64,000 nt of DNA from JBGASG01 sp046328035 (lineage in GTDB: Bacteria; Cyanobacteriota; Vampirovibrionia; Obscuribacterales; Obscuribacteraceae): the NCBI GenBank assembly GCA_046328035.1, contig JAXLXI010000001.1, positions 310,001 to 374,000 on the forward strand, read 5' to 3'. The notes below the pieces were generated by a model. It searched no databases. It was given only the letters and a program-made list of their open reading frames with translations, and had not been told where the DNA came from. Each line of letters opens with the position of its first letter. The stretch's first letter is position 1. Both the position numbers and the translations under genes were made by a program. This document shows, one piece after another, positions 33,020 through 41,587 of the stretch.

Positions 33020-35926
33020 CTAGGATTTTTTCTTCTTGGACCAGCGCGGCGTGGACCTCTTGACGCGAGGAGGTTTTTCGCTGGGGTCTCGGGGCTTGAT
33101 ACCCATCAAAGCCTCAAGGTCATTTTTGTGGTCCAAAATGTTTTCCCACAGGTCGCCGCGCCCTGCTATGAATTCCGGAACGGTGTGCATCTTGTAGTCA
33201 GTAGGATAAACCTTTCCATTTTCGATCTCAGTCCAATGAACTGGTACTGACACCGGAGCACCGGGAGCTACCCGAGCTGAATAGATGCTAGCCAGGGTTT
33301 TGCCGCGGCTGTTCATGTTGTGATCGTAGAAAATTTTTCCGGTTCGGTTCTTAACTTGCCACTGCATTGTCACGTCATCCGAATGTTGCTGTTGCAGCGC
33401 CTTGCCTATAACCTCGGCGATGGTTCGAACCTGGTCAAAATCGAAATGGCGAACGATCGGAATGTAGATGTGCAATCCGGTCTTGCCCGTTGTTTTGACG
33501 AATGACTTGATATTTAGCTGGTCGAGAATTTCTTTGAGCCATAAGGCAACCTCGCAGCACTTCTTAAATGCATCGAGGTTTAATTCGGGTTCGTCGCCTT
33601 TATTCTCTTTGCCGCTGTAGATATAAGGATCCAGGTCGAGAATCAGGTAATCGGGATAATTGAGAAGCGATGACTCGAGTTGATCTTCAGAACCAGTGAA
33701 TGTTTGAGAAAGATTCTCGCCATCTGGATGTGGATTGATGCGCGACATCCAGGTGTGCAATTCCAAGTCTGCCATTTGTGCAAGCCACAGAAGTGTCGCA
33801 AGGTTGTTTATGGTTATGTATTCGTGATCGAGTTGATATTGCTCGGACCACAGCATGACCGGATTCACGAAGTCCGGCAATCCGTGTTCTATGTGCTTTT
33901 GATAGAACTTGCCGCCGGCAATGCCGTTAGGGTAGCGGAGCAGTGTCAAAGGGCGATCAGTTGTGTGCGTGAGGAGATAAGGCGCGATTGTTGTCAGATA
34001 AATCGCGTAGTCGCGTTTGGTTATTGGAGGCGAATTTTCAGTCTCTGGCCAGAATACCTTATTCAAGCTAGAGAACGAAATGCTGTGGCCATCGACCTCG
34101 ACGATCAGTTTCTCAGACTTCGAGTCAGTTAGTTGATCGATTACGCCCTGGTTCATTTGATGCTGTTTTCTAGTGCGGCTCCGGGACTCAGCCTTGATTG
34201 GCTTCGGCTCTGAGGTTACCACACGCAGATGCGACGCGGAACTGTTTTCCACTTCCGCTTCCGTCTCCGCTGCTTCCACCGCTTGCTCGGTTTGGACCAT
34301 GCGGGTCCGTTTCACATCTCTTGCATTGATGTCGGCACGCAATCGCATGAACACAGGCGAGCGCAGCATGCCGTCGCGAGTCCACTCTGCAAATTTTATC
34401 TCTGCCACCAAATTTGGTTTCAGCCACACAGCCTGTTTCGACGCAGGCGGGCGCTTGCCTTTGTAGGGAGCCTTGTCAACCTGCAGCGGTTTCATCGAAG
34501 TTAGTAATTGACGCAGGAGCTTATCGTTGAATCCGGTGCCCACGCTGCCTGCAAACTTGATCTGCCCCTGCTCATCGTGATAGCCCACCAGCAGAGCGCC
34601 AAAGGTATCGTCACGCGCGCCGGTTCCTTTTGTGTATCCGAGAATCAGAAACTCGGCACTCTGAGTTGCTTTGATTTTTAACCACGTTTTGGTTCGGTTT
34701 CCCCTGACATAGATACTGTCGATGCGTTTGGCCATCGTGCCTTCCAAACCAAATTCGACAAATGCCTGATGCGCGGTAATGCCGTCCTCGGCAAAGTATT
34801 CCATCAATTTGACGTGCGGGCTGGGCTTGATTATCTGCCGCAAAAGCGCCTTGCGATCACGCAGAATCGCGCCCTCTACATTGATATTGCCGACGCGCAT
34901 GATATCGAAAATGTACAGATGCGCCGGATTGCCTGCCACAGCTTTTTTCACGTCATCGGTGCGGGATAGTCCGCTGCGCTGCTGCAGCAGCTGGAACGAC
35001 GGACGCCCCCGTTCATCCAGGGCTACCACCTCGCCGTCCAAAATCAAATCGGTGTCGGCATGCGCCCGCAACTCTGCCACCAGTTCCGGATAGGCACCGG
35101 TGAGTTCAAGTCCCCGCCGTGAAAAAAGCTGAACCTTGCCTCTGTGGATCATCACTACGGCGCGGATGCCGTCCATTTTAGGTTCGAAGATCCATTCAGA
35201 TTCGTTGAAGGGCTTATCAATCAAGGTCGCCAGTTGCGGCGAGTAATCTTTCGGAAAGCGGCTTTCCTTGCGGGCGCCGGCGATCTGATCCGGTTGCACC
35301 ACGGGATTTTTGGCTTCTTTGCCTGCCTCTACTTCTTCGACAGTGCGTCCAGTGACGACGCTGCGATCGTCTTTTCCTACAATGTCCATTGTGGAGTCGG
35401 CAAATTCATCCTGATGCTTGATGAGGAGCCACTCTTTTTTTGTGCTGTTTTTTCCTCCCAGTCGTACTAGCGTCCATGAGCCTTGCAGTTTCTCTCCGCG
35501 CAAAAAGAAACTTAGCTTTCCTTTCTTCAAGCCTTCGCGCATGCGTTGCTGCGCCTGATCGCGATCTTCCCACGAGAGCTGGCCGCCCTCGTCCGGTGAA
35601 AACGTCCCGTGGTCCCAGACGATCACTGGTCCGGCGCCGTACTGACGTTCGGGGATGATTCCTTCGAAGTGAGCGTAGTCGATCGGATGATCTTCGGTCT
35701 GAACCGCAAGGCGTTTTTCTTTGGGATCGTAGGACGGGCCCTTTGGCACCGCCCACGATACCAGTACCCCGTCTATTTCCAGCCGGAAATCATAGTGCAG
35801 GCGGCGCGCGTCATGTTTTTGTACGACGAACGTGAGCGGCTTGCTGGAAGCGTGCTTGAGCTGCCCGCGAGGCTCGGGCGTGATCTTGAAATCTCGTTTT
35901 CGCCCGTATTCCTCAAGCATTGCCAT
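33020..35926 (-). CDS. ligD: Multifunctional NHEJ ligase LigD (PE-LIG-POL)
   Basis: 968 residues. Domain order is N-terminal 3'-phosphoesterase (about 10-170, HDARRLHYDFRLEIDG and SWAVPKGPS), central ATP-dependent ligase (about 225-540, FEPKMDGIRAV with adenylated Lys near 250, DGEVVALDERG, GLEGTMAKRIDS), and C-terminal archaeo-eukaryotic primase-type polymerase (about 640-940, LNKVFWPE and the metal pair in LILDLDPY near 765). This order matches Pseudomonas LigD rather than mycobacterial LigD. It processes, fills and seals Ku-bound double-strand breaks. Ku is 0.8 kb upstream on the same strand, with the hemerythrin gene between. The linker before POL is Glu/Arg-rich; the C-terminus is basic (KRSTPRWSKKKKS). 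Confidence 0.95.
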   Translation of the reverse strand: MAMLEEYGRKRDFKITPEPRGQLKHASSKPLTFVVQKHDARRLHYDFRLEIDGVLVSWAVPKGPSYDPKEKRLAVQTEDHPIDYAHFEGIIPERQYGAGPVIVWDHGTFSPDEGGQLSWEDRDQAQQRMREGLKKGKLSFFLRGEKLQGSWTLVRLGGKNSTKKEWLLIKHQDEFADSTMDIVGKDDRSVVTGRTVEEVEAGKEAKNPVVQPDQIAGARKESRFPKDYSPQLATLIDKPFNESEWIFEPKMDGIRAVVMIHRGKVQLFSRRGLELTGAYPELVAELRAHADTDLILDGEVVALDERGRPSFQLLQQRSGLSRTDDVKKAVAGNPAHLYIFDIMRVGNINVEGAILRDRKALLRQIIKPSPHVKLMEYFAEDGITAHQAFVEFGLEGTMAKRIDSIYVRGNRTKTWLKIKATQSAEFLILGYTKGTGARDDTFGALLVGYHDEQGQIKFAGSVGTGFNDKLLRQLLTSMKPLQVDKAPYKGKRPPASKQAVWLKPNLVAEIKFAEWTRDGMLRSPVFMRLRADINARDVKRTRMVQTEQAVEAAETEAEVENSSASHLRVVTSEPKPIKAESRSRTRKQHQMNQGVIDQLTDSKSEKLIVEVDGHSISFSSLNKVFWPETENSPPITKRDYAIYLTTIAPYLLTHTTDRPLTLLRYPNGIAGGKFYQKHIEHGLPDFVNPVMLWSEQYQLDHEYITINNLATLLWLAQMADLELHTWMSRINPHPDGENLSQTFTGSEDQLESSLLNYPDYLILDLDPYIYSGKENKGDEPELNLDAFKKCCEVALWLKEILDQLNIKSFVKTTGKTGLHIYIPIVRHFDFDQVRTIAEVIGKALQQQHSDDVTMQWQVKNRTGKIFYDHNMNSRGKTLASIYSARVAPGAPVSVPVHWTEIENGKVYPTDYKMHTVPEFIAGRGDLWENILDHKNDLEALMGIKPRDPSEKPPRVKRSTPRWSKKKKS

Positions 35927-35982
35927 AATATAGCAGGTCCGTTTTGGAGTTCTTCGTCGGAGTCTCCCCGGTCAGAGCCCGG

Positions 35983-36702
35983 TTAGAGTCCCACGTCAGG
36001 GCTGATATCTGTACCGGGTGGCGGCGGACTGTAGCCGCGTGCCGTATCGAACTCGTTAGGCGTAACTGCCGCTTCGCGAGCGGATAGCTCGGTTTCAGTC
36101 AGATCCGTAGTTTTGCCGCCGAACAGGGCTTCCTCAGTCTGCGGAGAAACCGGCAGATCCCGCGGAGCATGAACGCCGCGTCCCTTCTCCTGAGCGAGTC
36201 GTTGACGTGCATCGACTGAAGGGTCTCCACCCATTTTTTGCAGTAACTCAGCTTTGCGTGCCTTCATATCATTCGCCAGTGCCACTAGTTGATCCAGGCA
36301 ATCGGGAGAGCAATTCGGCCCCTCCACGGTCAAGAAAAGGTATTGCTCCATCTCGAACGAGTGGCGATCGAAGTGCTGGATCAGTGAGGCGAGCGTTGCT
36401 TTGAAAGCGGGATCAGTCACCAGCATTTCGTCTAAATTGGTTGCCAGGTCGGCCACCGCATCAAATTCGTCAGCGGCTGTCTCAATATGTTCATCCCCGG
36501 CAAATTGGCGAATGAACGGATAGAACAATTCGAGTTCGATGGCCGAGTGCGCCTTCAGCTCATCCAGCAGCGGAACTAGAATCTGGTCTTCCATCCCCGG
36601 CGTATCTACCTGTTGCAGACTGACCAGTAGAGTCCTAATGTTTTCGTGTTCCTGACGCAACATACCGAGGGCGTTATCAGGATTCAGCAATTGCTCAGGC
36701 AT
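35983..36702 (-). CDS. Hemerythrin HHE-domain protein
   Basis: 239 residues. The four-helix HHE-type domain (about 10-150) shows iron-ligand candidates in QEHENIRTLL, ELKAHSAIELELFYPFI, DEHIETAADEFDAV and LIQHFDRHSFEMEQYLFLTV. A Pro/Arg/Thr-rich tail follows. AAGGAG lies 8 nt before ATG 36702. It probably binds a di-iron centre to sense or scavenge oxygen or reactive species. It lies between ku and ligD on the same strand, 36 bp behind ku and 56 bp before ligD, so all three may be co-transcribed. Confidence 0.85.
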   Translation of the reverse strand: MPEQLLNPDNALGMLRQEHENIRTLLVSLQQVDTPGMEDQILVPLLDELKAHSAIELELFYPFIRQFAGDEHIETAADEFDAVADLATNLDEMLVTDPAFKATLASLIQHFDRHSFEMEQYLFLTVEGPNCSPDCLDQLVALANDMKARKAELLQKMGGDPSVDARQRLAQEKGRGVHAPRDLPVSPQTEEALFGGKTTDLTETELSAREAAVTPNEFDTARGYSPPPPGTDISPDVGL

Positions 36703-36738
36703 AGACGGTACTCCTTGTGTTGTTTTTGGGGTGCATGA

Positions 36739-37671
36739 TCAAGCACTCTTTTTGCGAGTGCGAGTGGAGGCAGCGCGACCGCCGCGTGCCGAGCTTCGTT
36801 TCTTACCGGCTGCTGTTCTTGTTGATTTACCTCTACCAGTTTTGGCGGTTTCAGCCTTGCCGACGCCTTCTTTGGTTTCATCAAGTTCAACCTGGGGCGT
36901 CTGCCCTCTTTTCGCCCCCTGCACGCTGGCTCGCAGTGCTTCCATAAGATCGACCACCCGCGCTTTCGGCGTCGCAGGAACTGCAATTTCCTCGCCTTCC
37001 AATTTCGCTTCAATCAATTTCTTCAATGCATCACGATAATGATCTTTGAATTCTGAAGGGTTGAAGTCTGTCTTCATCAGGTCGATCAAATGTTTCGCCA
37101 TGTCGACTTCATTCTTGTTCAGCCTGACGTTGGGAAGCTTTGTCTCTTTCGGCTTGATGCGCACTTCGTCTTCGTAGAGCAACATATCGACAATCAGCGC
37201 TTCTCCGTATGGGCGAATTGCGCACAGGCTTTCTTTGTTTCTCAAGGCAATCGTGCCCACAGCCACTAGACCTTTCTCTGCCAGCGCCCGCAGGAACAAT
37301 GCGTAGGGCCTGACCGCGGCTTCTTCCGGCTCGGTGTAATAACTATTGTCGTAATAGATGGGATCGATTTCTTCGCGTTCAACGAAAGCTTGAATAGCCA
37401 CTACATGTCGTGCAGGCAGAGGCAATTTCTCGAAGTCTTCTTTGTCGAGAGCGACATATTCGCCTTTGGTGAATTCATATCCCTTTTCGATGTCTTCGTA
37501 CTCGACGACGCGGTCACAATGCGGGCACCAGCGCTTCTGCTGGATTCGCGTTTTGCAGACTGAGTGCAGCTGGTGAAACGAAATGTCATGGCTCTCTGTC
37601 GCCGAATAAAGTTTCACCGGAATGCTGACCAGACCAAAGCTGATGATGCCTTTCCAGATCGATCGGGCCAT
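36739..37671 (-). CDS. ku: Bacterial Ku DNA-end-binding protein
   Basis: 310 residues. The Ku core (about 1-250) begins ARSIWKGIISFGLVSIPVKLYSAT, contains the zinc-like CPHCDRVVEYEDIEKGYEF, and has the bridge region YYTEPEEAAVRPYALFLRAL. The C-terminal tail is Lys/Arg/Ser-rich, as in species with extended basic Ku tails that aid DNA binding. A ring-shaped homodimer threads onto broken DNA ends and recruits LigD. AAGGTGA precedes ATG 37671. It heads the ku-hemerythrin-ligD unit. Confidence 0.95.
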   Translation of the reverse strand: MARSIWKGIISFGLVSIPVKLYSATESHDISFHQLHSVCKTRIQQKRWCPHCDRVVEYEDIEKGYEFTKGEYVALDKEDFEKLPLPARHVVAIQAFVEREEIDPIYYDNSYYTEPEEAAVRPYALFLRALAEKGLVAVGTIALRNKESLCAIRPYGEALIVDMLLYEDEVRIKPKETKLPNVRLNKNEVDMAKHLIDLMKTDFNPSEFKDHYRDALKKLIEAKLEGEEIAVPATPKARVVDLMEALRASVQGAKRGQTPQVELDETKEGVGKAETAKTGRGKSTRTAAGKKRSSARGGRAASTRTRKKSA

Positions 37672-37780
37672 AATTCACCTTCCGTGCGCCATCGCACTTT
37701 CTCACCCAGCTCTGGTTGCGACGCACAGGAGAATTTGGGGTTCCGTTCTTAGCTCTTCATTTAGATAAAAGATCAAATTA

Positions 37781-37811
37781 GAAACAGGCGCACGTTAAGT
37801 GCACCTGTTTC
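37781..37811. terminator. Hairpin behind the YtxH gene
   Basis: GAAACAGGCGCAC and GTGCACCTGTTTC pair with one mismatch around GTTAA. It separates the YtxH gene end on minus from ku, followed by TTTC on the minus side. Confidence 0.65.
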
Positions 37812-37895
37812 CAGTTGTTTGCATGATTTAGGAGCCTTAACGCAGATGCTCCGGTTAGAGATGAGCGCTGCGTTAGAGCCAGGTGCTACGTCGCG

Positions 37896-38405
37896 CTAGG
37901 CGTTACCGTAGGTGCCTGTGTTACCCAACTTCTCATTGGTTTCTTCCTGCAGGGTCGAAACCCTCTCGGCCGCTTCATCCAGCAACTCATCGCTCTTGGC
38001 CTTCGCCTTGGCAATCGCTTCTTTGCCTTTCTCGAACCCTTTGTCGAGGAGCGGTTGAGCATCGGCCTTTAGTTCGTCGATCTTATGCAAAGCTTCTGAT
38101 TTAATCTCCTGTCCCTTCTCGATAAGGGGTTGAGCCTGATGCTTCAAATCGTCGACTTTCGCGGTGAGACGCGAGCGCATGTCCTGGACGTTGCTGAGCA
38201 CTTCTTGCTTCTTGTTTTGCAAGTCGTACATCATCTCGTCCTTGCGCAGTTTCATATTTTCGACTGCTTCACTGCCGCGATGGTAGAGATCTTCTCCGCC
38301 TTCAACCAGGTCGCGACGAAGCTCAGAGCCGGCTTTCGGTGCGGTCAACAGACCAACGATAAAACCAAGTGCTCCACCTACGAGTAATCCCTCAACGTAT
38401 CTCAT
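37896..38405 (-). CDS. YtxH-domain general stress protein
   Basis: 169 residues. The short N-terminal membrane segment with glycine pattern (LLVGGALGFIVGLLTAPKAGSELRRDL) is the YtxH/gas-vesicle-like motif. The rest is a long amphipathic, heptad-type helix rich in Lys, Glu, Asp and Ala (LKHQAQPLIEKGQEIKSEALHKIDELK and following), like LEA-type stress proteins. GGAGAGGTGAATA precedes ATG 38405. It lies 12 bp behind the GlsB/YmgE-type gene, forming a two-gene operon. Confidence 0.82.
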   Translation of the reverse strand: MRYVEGLLVGGALGFIVGLLTAPKAGSELRRDLVEGGEDLYHRGSEAVENMKLRKDEMMYDLQNKKQEVLSNVQDMRSRLTAKVDDLKHQAQPLIEKGQEIKSEALHKIDELKADAQPLLDKGFEKGKEAIAKAKAKSDELLDEAAERVSTLQEETNEKLGNTGTYGNA

Positions 38406-38417
38406 TATTCACCTCTC

Positions 38418-38681
38418 CTAAGAGTTACGGGCGGTGCCGCGTCCAAGTAAAGACATTGCGAACACGAGCAAGCCACTACCTATAATTGCTGAGAAAACCG
38501 GAACGCCACCGAGGTCTGGACCCAGGTTGCCTAGCAACGCCGTGCCCAACCAGGCGCCGATTAACCCGACGATGGCGGCTGCCAAAAACCCGCCGGGTAT
38601 GCGTCCCGGAACGAAGTAATCTGCCACCCAGGCGCAGGCTGCTGCTACGAGTAGAAAAACCAGAAATCCCAGAATACCCAT
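38418..38681 (-). CDS. GlsB/YeaQ/YmgE-family membrane protein
   Basis: 87 residues with three short hydrophobic helices: ILGFLVFLLVAAACAWVADYFVPGRIPGG, FLAAAIVGLIGAWLGTALLG and VFSAIIGSGLLVFAMSLLG. The GRIPGGFLAAAIVGLIGAWLG signature is typical of this family (also called transglycosylase-associated). GAGGAGGTAACT before ATG 38681 is a very strong ribosome site. A close paralog is encoded at 43061 on the opposite strand. Usually induced by envelope or acid stress. Confidence 0.88.
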   Translation of the reverse strand: MGILGFLVFLLVAAACAWVADYFVPGRIPGGFLAAAIVGLIGAWLGTALLGNLGPDLGGVPVFSAIIGSGLLVFAMSLLGRGTARNS

Positions 38682-38810
38682 AGTTACCTCCTCATCCTCT
38701 GCAGATTAGTCGAAACCGTGGTCCCCAAAGTTCCAATAAGCCGGTCCGGCACCTGGAAACCGCGGCTGCAAGGCAGGTATGATCTAGCGACAGGGCGACC
38801 GAGGCATCGT

Positions 38811-39947
38811 GTGAGTCAACTGCTGCGCTTAACTGATCGGGGGCTCTACTGCGAGCCGGGCGACTTCTATGTTGATCCATGGAAGAGTGTCGAGCGAGCG
38901 GTTATTACCCACGCTCACTCCGATCATGCGCAGGCGGGAAGCTCAGCATATCTTGCCGTCCGAGACGGCGCCAATCTCTTGCGCACCAGACTCGGTGATG
39001 AGGCGAGAATTGAAACAGTCGAGTACGGACAGTCTGTCAGCATGAACGGAGTGCAAGTTTCTGTGCATCCAGCCGGACACATTTTAGGTTCGGCGCAAGT
39101 GCGTGTTGAACATCGCGGGGAGGTAGCGGTAGTGTCCGGCGACTACAAGACGCAGCCTGATCCGACCTGTGCTCCTTTCGAATTGGTGCGGTGCCATACC
39201 TTCATAACTGAGGCGACGTTCGGTTTGCCGATCTATAACTGGCCGGCGCTGGATACTATAGTCGATCAGATCAATCGCTGGTGGCAACTGAACAAAGAGC
39301 AGGGCAAAGCCAGCCTGATTTACTGCTATGCGCTCGGCAAGGCCCAGCGCCTGCTGCGATCAGTTGATACAAGTATCGGGCCGGTGTTCACGCATGGCGC
39401 CGTGGAACGCCTGAACAATCAATACCGCGCCAGCGGTATCGAATTACCTGACACCACATTTGTGTCGCACGTGAAAAAACCGCGCGAGTTTCAAGGCTCT
39501 CTGGTGCTGGCGCCACCATCGGCGATGGGCACTGTCTGGCTGAGGCGGCTTGGTAACGTTTCAACGGCGTTCGCTTCCGGATGGATGCTGGTGCGCGGCG
39601 CGCGGCGAAGGCGATCTGTCGATCGCGGATTTCCTCTTTCCGATCACATAGATTGGCAGAACCTCAATCGCATAATCGGAGAAACTGGCGCGGAGCACGT
39701 GCTGGTCACGCATGGTTTTGCCAATGTGATGGTGCGTTGGCTGCGCGAGCGAGGCGTCAACGCCGACGTTCTGGAAACCCCCTTCGAAGGCGAACACGAG
39801 GAAGCCTCAGACCGGAGCGCACCGGATGCCAGCGATGACGCACCGGACGCCGGCGATGATGCACCGGACGCCGGCGATGATGCACCGGACGCCGGCGATG
39901 ATGCACCGGACACCGATGGCGCGGTGCGCGGGGAGGGCGACCAGTGA
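38811..39947 (+). CDS. Ligase-associated metallo-beta-lactamase-fold DNA exonuclease
   Basis: 378 residues from GTG 38811. It starts LLRLTDRGLYCEPGDFYVDPW, with an intact metal motif ITHAHSDHA, then HPAGHILGSAQV, SGDYKTQPDPT and DHIDWQNL. This is the SNM1/beta-CASP-like exonuclease found next to ATP-dependent ligase in bacterial DNA repair modules. The next gene is such a ligase and overlaps by GTGA, proving translational coupling. The C-terminal 55 residues are an acidic tail with GDDAPDA tandem repeats, absent from the core family. It probably trims ends before ligation. Confidence 0.88.
   Translation: MSQLLRLTDRGLYCEPGDFYVDPWKSVERAVITHAHSDHAQAGSSAYLAVRDGANLLRTRLGDEARIETVEYGQSVSMNGVQVSVHPAGHILGSAQVRVEHRGEVAVVSGDYKTQPDPTCAPFELVRCHTFITEATFGLPIYNWPALDTIVDQINRWWQLNKEQGKASLIYCYALGKAQRLLRSVDTSIGPVFTHGAVERLNNQYRASGIELPDTTFVSHVKKPREFQGSLVLAPPSAMGTVWLRRLGNVSTAFASGWMLVRGARRRRSVDRGFPLSDHIDWQNLNRIIGETGAEHVLVTHGFANVMVRWLRERGVNADVLETPFEGEHEEASDRSAPDASDDAPDAGDDAPDAGDDAPDAGDDAPDTDGAVRGEGDQ
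39840..39908 (+). repeat. 21-bp coding tandem repeat in the exonuclease tail
   Basis: Just over three near-identical units of 21 bp encode GDDAPDA each. The repeat sits 40 bp before the overlap with the ligase start, so unit changes keep the frame. Confidence 0.88.
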
Positions 39948-41536
39948 AGTCTTTCGCGCAGTTATTTTCCGCTCTGGATGAAACTAACAAGACAAATGAG
40001 AAAGTCATTGCACTGAAAGAGTACTTCGCGCAGACTCCTCCTGAAGATGCTGTCTGGGGACTGTATTTTCTGAGCGGGAGGAAACCTCGGGCGCTGGTCC
40101 AGGTTCCCCGCCTGTATGAATGGGCAGTGGAAGAAACCGGCATTCCTGCCTGGCTGTGGAGCGAGTCCTACGACGCGGTCGGTGACTTTGCGGAAGCGAT
40201 TGCGCTCCTTTTACCCGAGAGCACTACTGAATGCGATATCAAACTGCATGCCCTCATGGAGCAACTGCTCGCACTGCGCAAGACTGAAGAGAGCGTGCAG
40301 AAAGAAGCTATTGTTTCACTCTGGCGACTAATGAGCCAGCGGCAGCGGTTTCTTCTCAATAAGCTGCTGAATGGCGCATTCAGAGTTGGAGTGTCGCATC
40401 AACTAGTGGCGCGGGCCCTCTCGCAAGTGAGCGGTATCCCGGTCGATGTGATCATGCATCGTCTGATGGGGACGTGGGAGCCGACTCCAGAATTCTATCG
40501 AGCTTTGTTGGCTGAAGACACGCACGATACTGATATCAGCCGGCCGTATCCGTTTTTTCTGGCCTATCCGATTGAAGGCGATCCTTCACAGCTTGGACCC
40601 AAAGGCGACTGGGCGGTAGAGTGGAAATGGGATGGTATCAGATCTCAGTTAATTCGGCGCGCCGGAGAAACATTCCTCTGGTCCCGTGGCGAAGAACTAA
40701 TCGCCGACCGATTTCCGGAGGTCACCGCCATTGGTGCATTGCTGCCGGATGGAACCATTATTGATGGCGAGATTCTTGCCTGGCGAGACGGGCAGGTAAT
40801 GCGTTTCGGTGACCTTCAATTGCGCATAGGGCGCAAGGTAGTCAGCAAGAAACTGATGACTGATGTCCCCGTAGTTCTGCTGGCTTACGACTTGCTCGAG
40901 TTCGAAGGCGAAGACGTTCGGGAACGTCCATACACGTGGAGACGGGAGCAACTGAGCCGTTTAATCGAGCGACTCGATTCGCCCGCATTCATTTTGTCGC
41001 CAGCAGTGCAAGCCGCATCATGGGACCAGCTTTCCGAGCTGCGCAATGAAAGCCGAGATCGGAACGTCGAGGGATTCATGCTCAAGCGCAGCAGCTCCCC
41101 TTACCGAGTTGGACGCCAGCGCGGCGACTGGTGGAAGTGGAAAATTGATCCTTATACGATCGATGCGGTGCTTATCTACGCGCAACGTGGATCGGGCAAG
41201 CGCGCTGCCGTGTACACCGACTACACATTCGGTGTCTGGCAGGACGGCAAACTGGTGCCCGTAGCCAAAGCCTACTCCGGGCTGACCGATGCTGAAATTG
41301 CGGAAGTGGACGCTTTTATCCGCAAAAACACGGTCGAAAAATTCGGTCCAGTCCGCACTGTCAAACCCGCTCTTGTCTTCGAGTTAGCGTTCGAGGACAT
41401 TCGAAAATCGAGCCGTCACAAGTCGGGAATCGCGGTTCGCTTCCCTCGAATTCTCCGCTGGCGTCATGACAAGCCAATCGAGGAAGCTGACACCCTTGAA
41501 AATTTGGAAAATCTGCTAAACCCGCTGAGCCCATAG
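39944..41536 (+). CDS. ATP-dependent DNA ligase of the exonuclease-associated type
   Basis: 530 residues. An N-terminal helical DNA-binding domain (about 1-200) precedes the adenylation domain (about 205-400), with adenylated Lys in VEWKWDGIR (about 228), DGEILAW, DLLEFEGEDV and EGFMLKRSSSPYRVGR. WWKWKIDPYTIDAVLIYAQRG and the OB domain follow. The architecture resembles archaeal/eukaryal ligase I in small form. Its GTG start overlaps the exonuclease stop. In other bacteria this pair is joined by an Lhr-type helicase and a phosphoesterase, which are not in the window. It ends 23 bp before palindrome J. Confidence 0.92.
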   Translation: MKSFAQLFSALDETNKTNEKVIALKEYFAQTPPEDAVWGLYFLSGRKPRALVQVPRLYEWAVEETGIPAWLWSESYDAVGDFAEAIALLLPESTTECDIKLHALMEQLLALRKTEESVQKEAIVSLWRLMSQRQRFLLNKLLNGAFRVGVSHQLVARALSQVSGIPVDVIMHRLMGTWEPTPEFYRALLAEDTHDTDISRPYPFFLAYPIEGDPSQLGPKGDWAVEWKWDGIRSQLIRRAGETFLWSRGEELIADRFPEVTAIGALLPDGTIIDGEILAWRDGQVMRFGDLQLRIGRKVVSKKLMTDVPVVLLAYDLLEFEGEDVRERPYTWRREQLSRLIERLDSPAFILSPAVQAASWDQLSELRNESRDRNVEGFMLKRSSSPYRVGRQRGDWWKWKIDPYTIDAVLIYAQRGSGKRAAVYTDYTFGVWQDGKLVPVAKAYSGLTDAEIAEVDAFIRKNTVEKFGPVRTVKPALVFELAFEDIRKSSRHKSGIAVRFPRILRWRHDKPIEEADTLENLENLLNPLSP

Positions 41537-41559
41537 GCATCAGCGATCCAGGCACAGAC

Positions 41560-41587
41560 AAAGCTGAAGTGATATCACTTCAGCTTT
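41560..41587. repeat. Palindrome J, extended to a perfect 28-bp inverted repeat
   Basis: One repeat copy (41564-41583) lies inside a perfect 28-bp palindrome with AAA at the left end and TTT at the right. It lies in the 43-bp convergent gap and contains the stop codon of the minus-strand gene (AGC TGA). The A/T ends make it a good bidirectional terminator. Confidence 0.93.
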
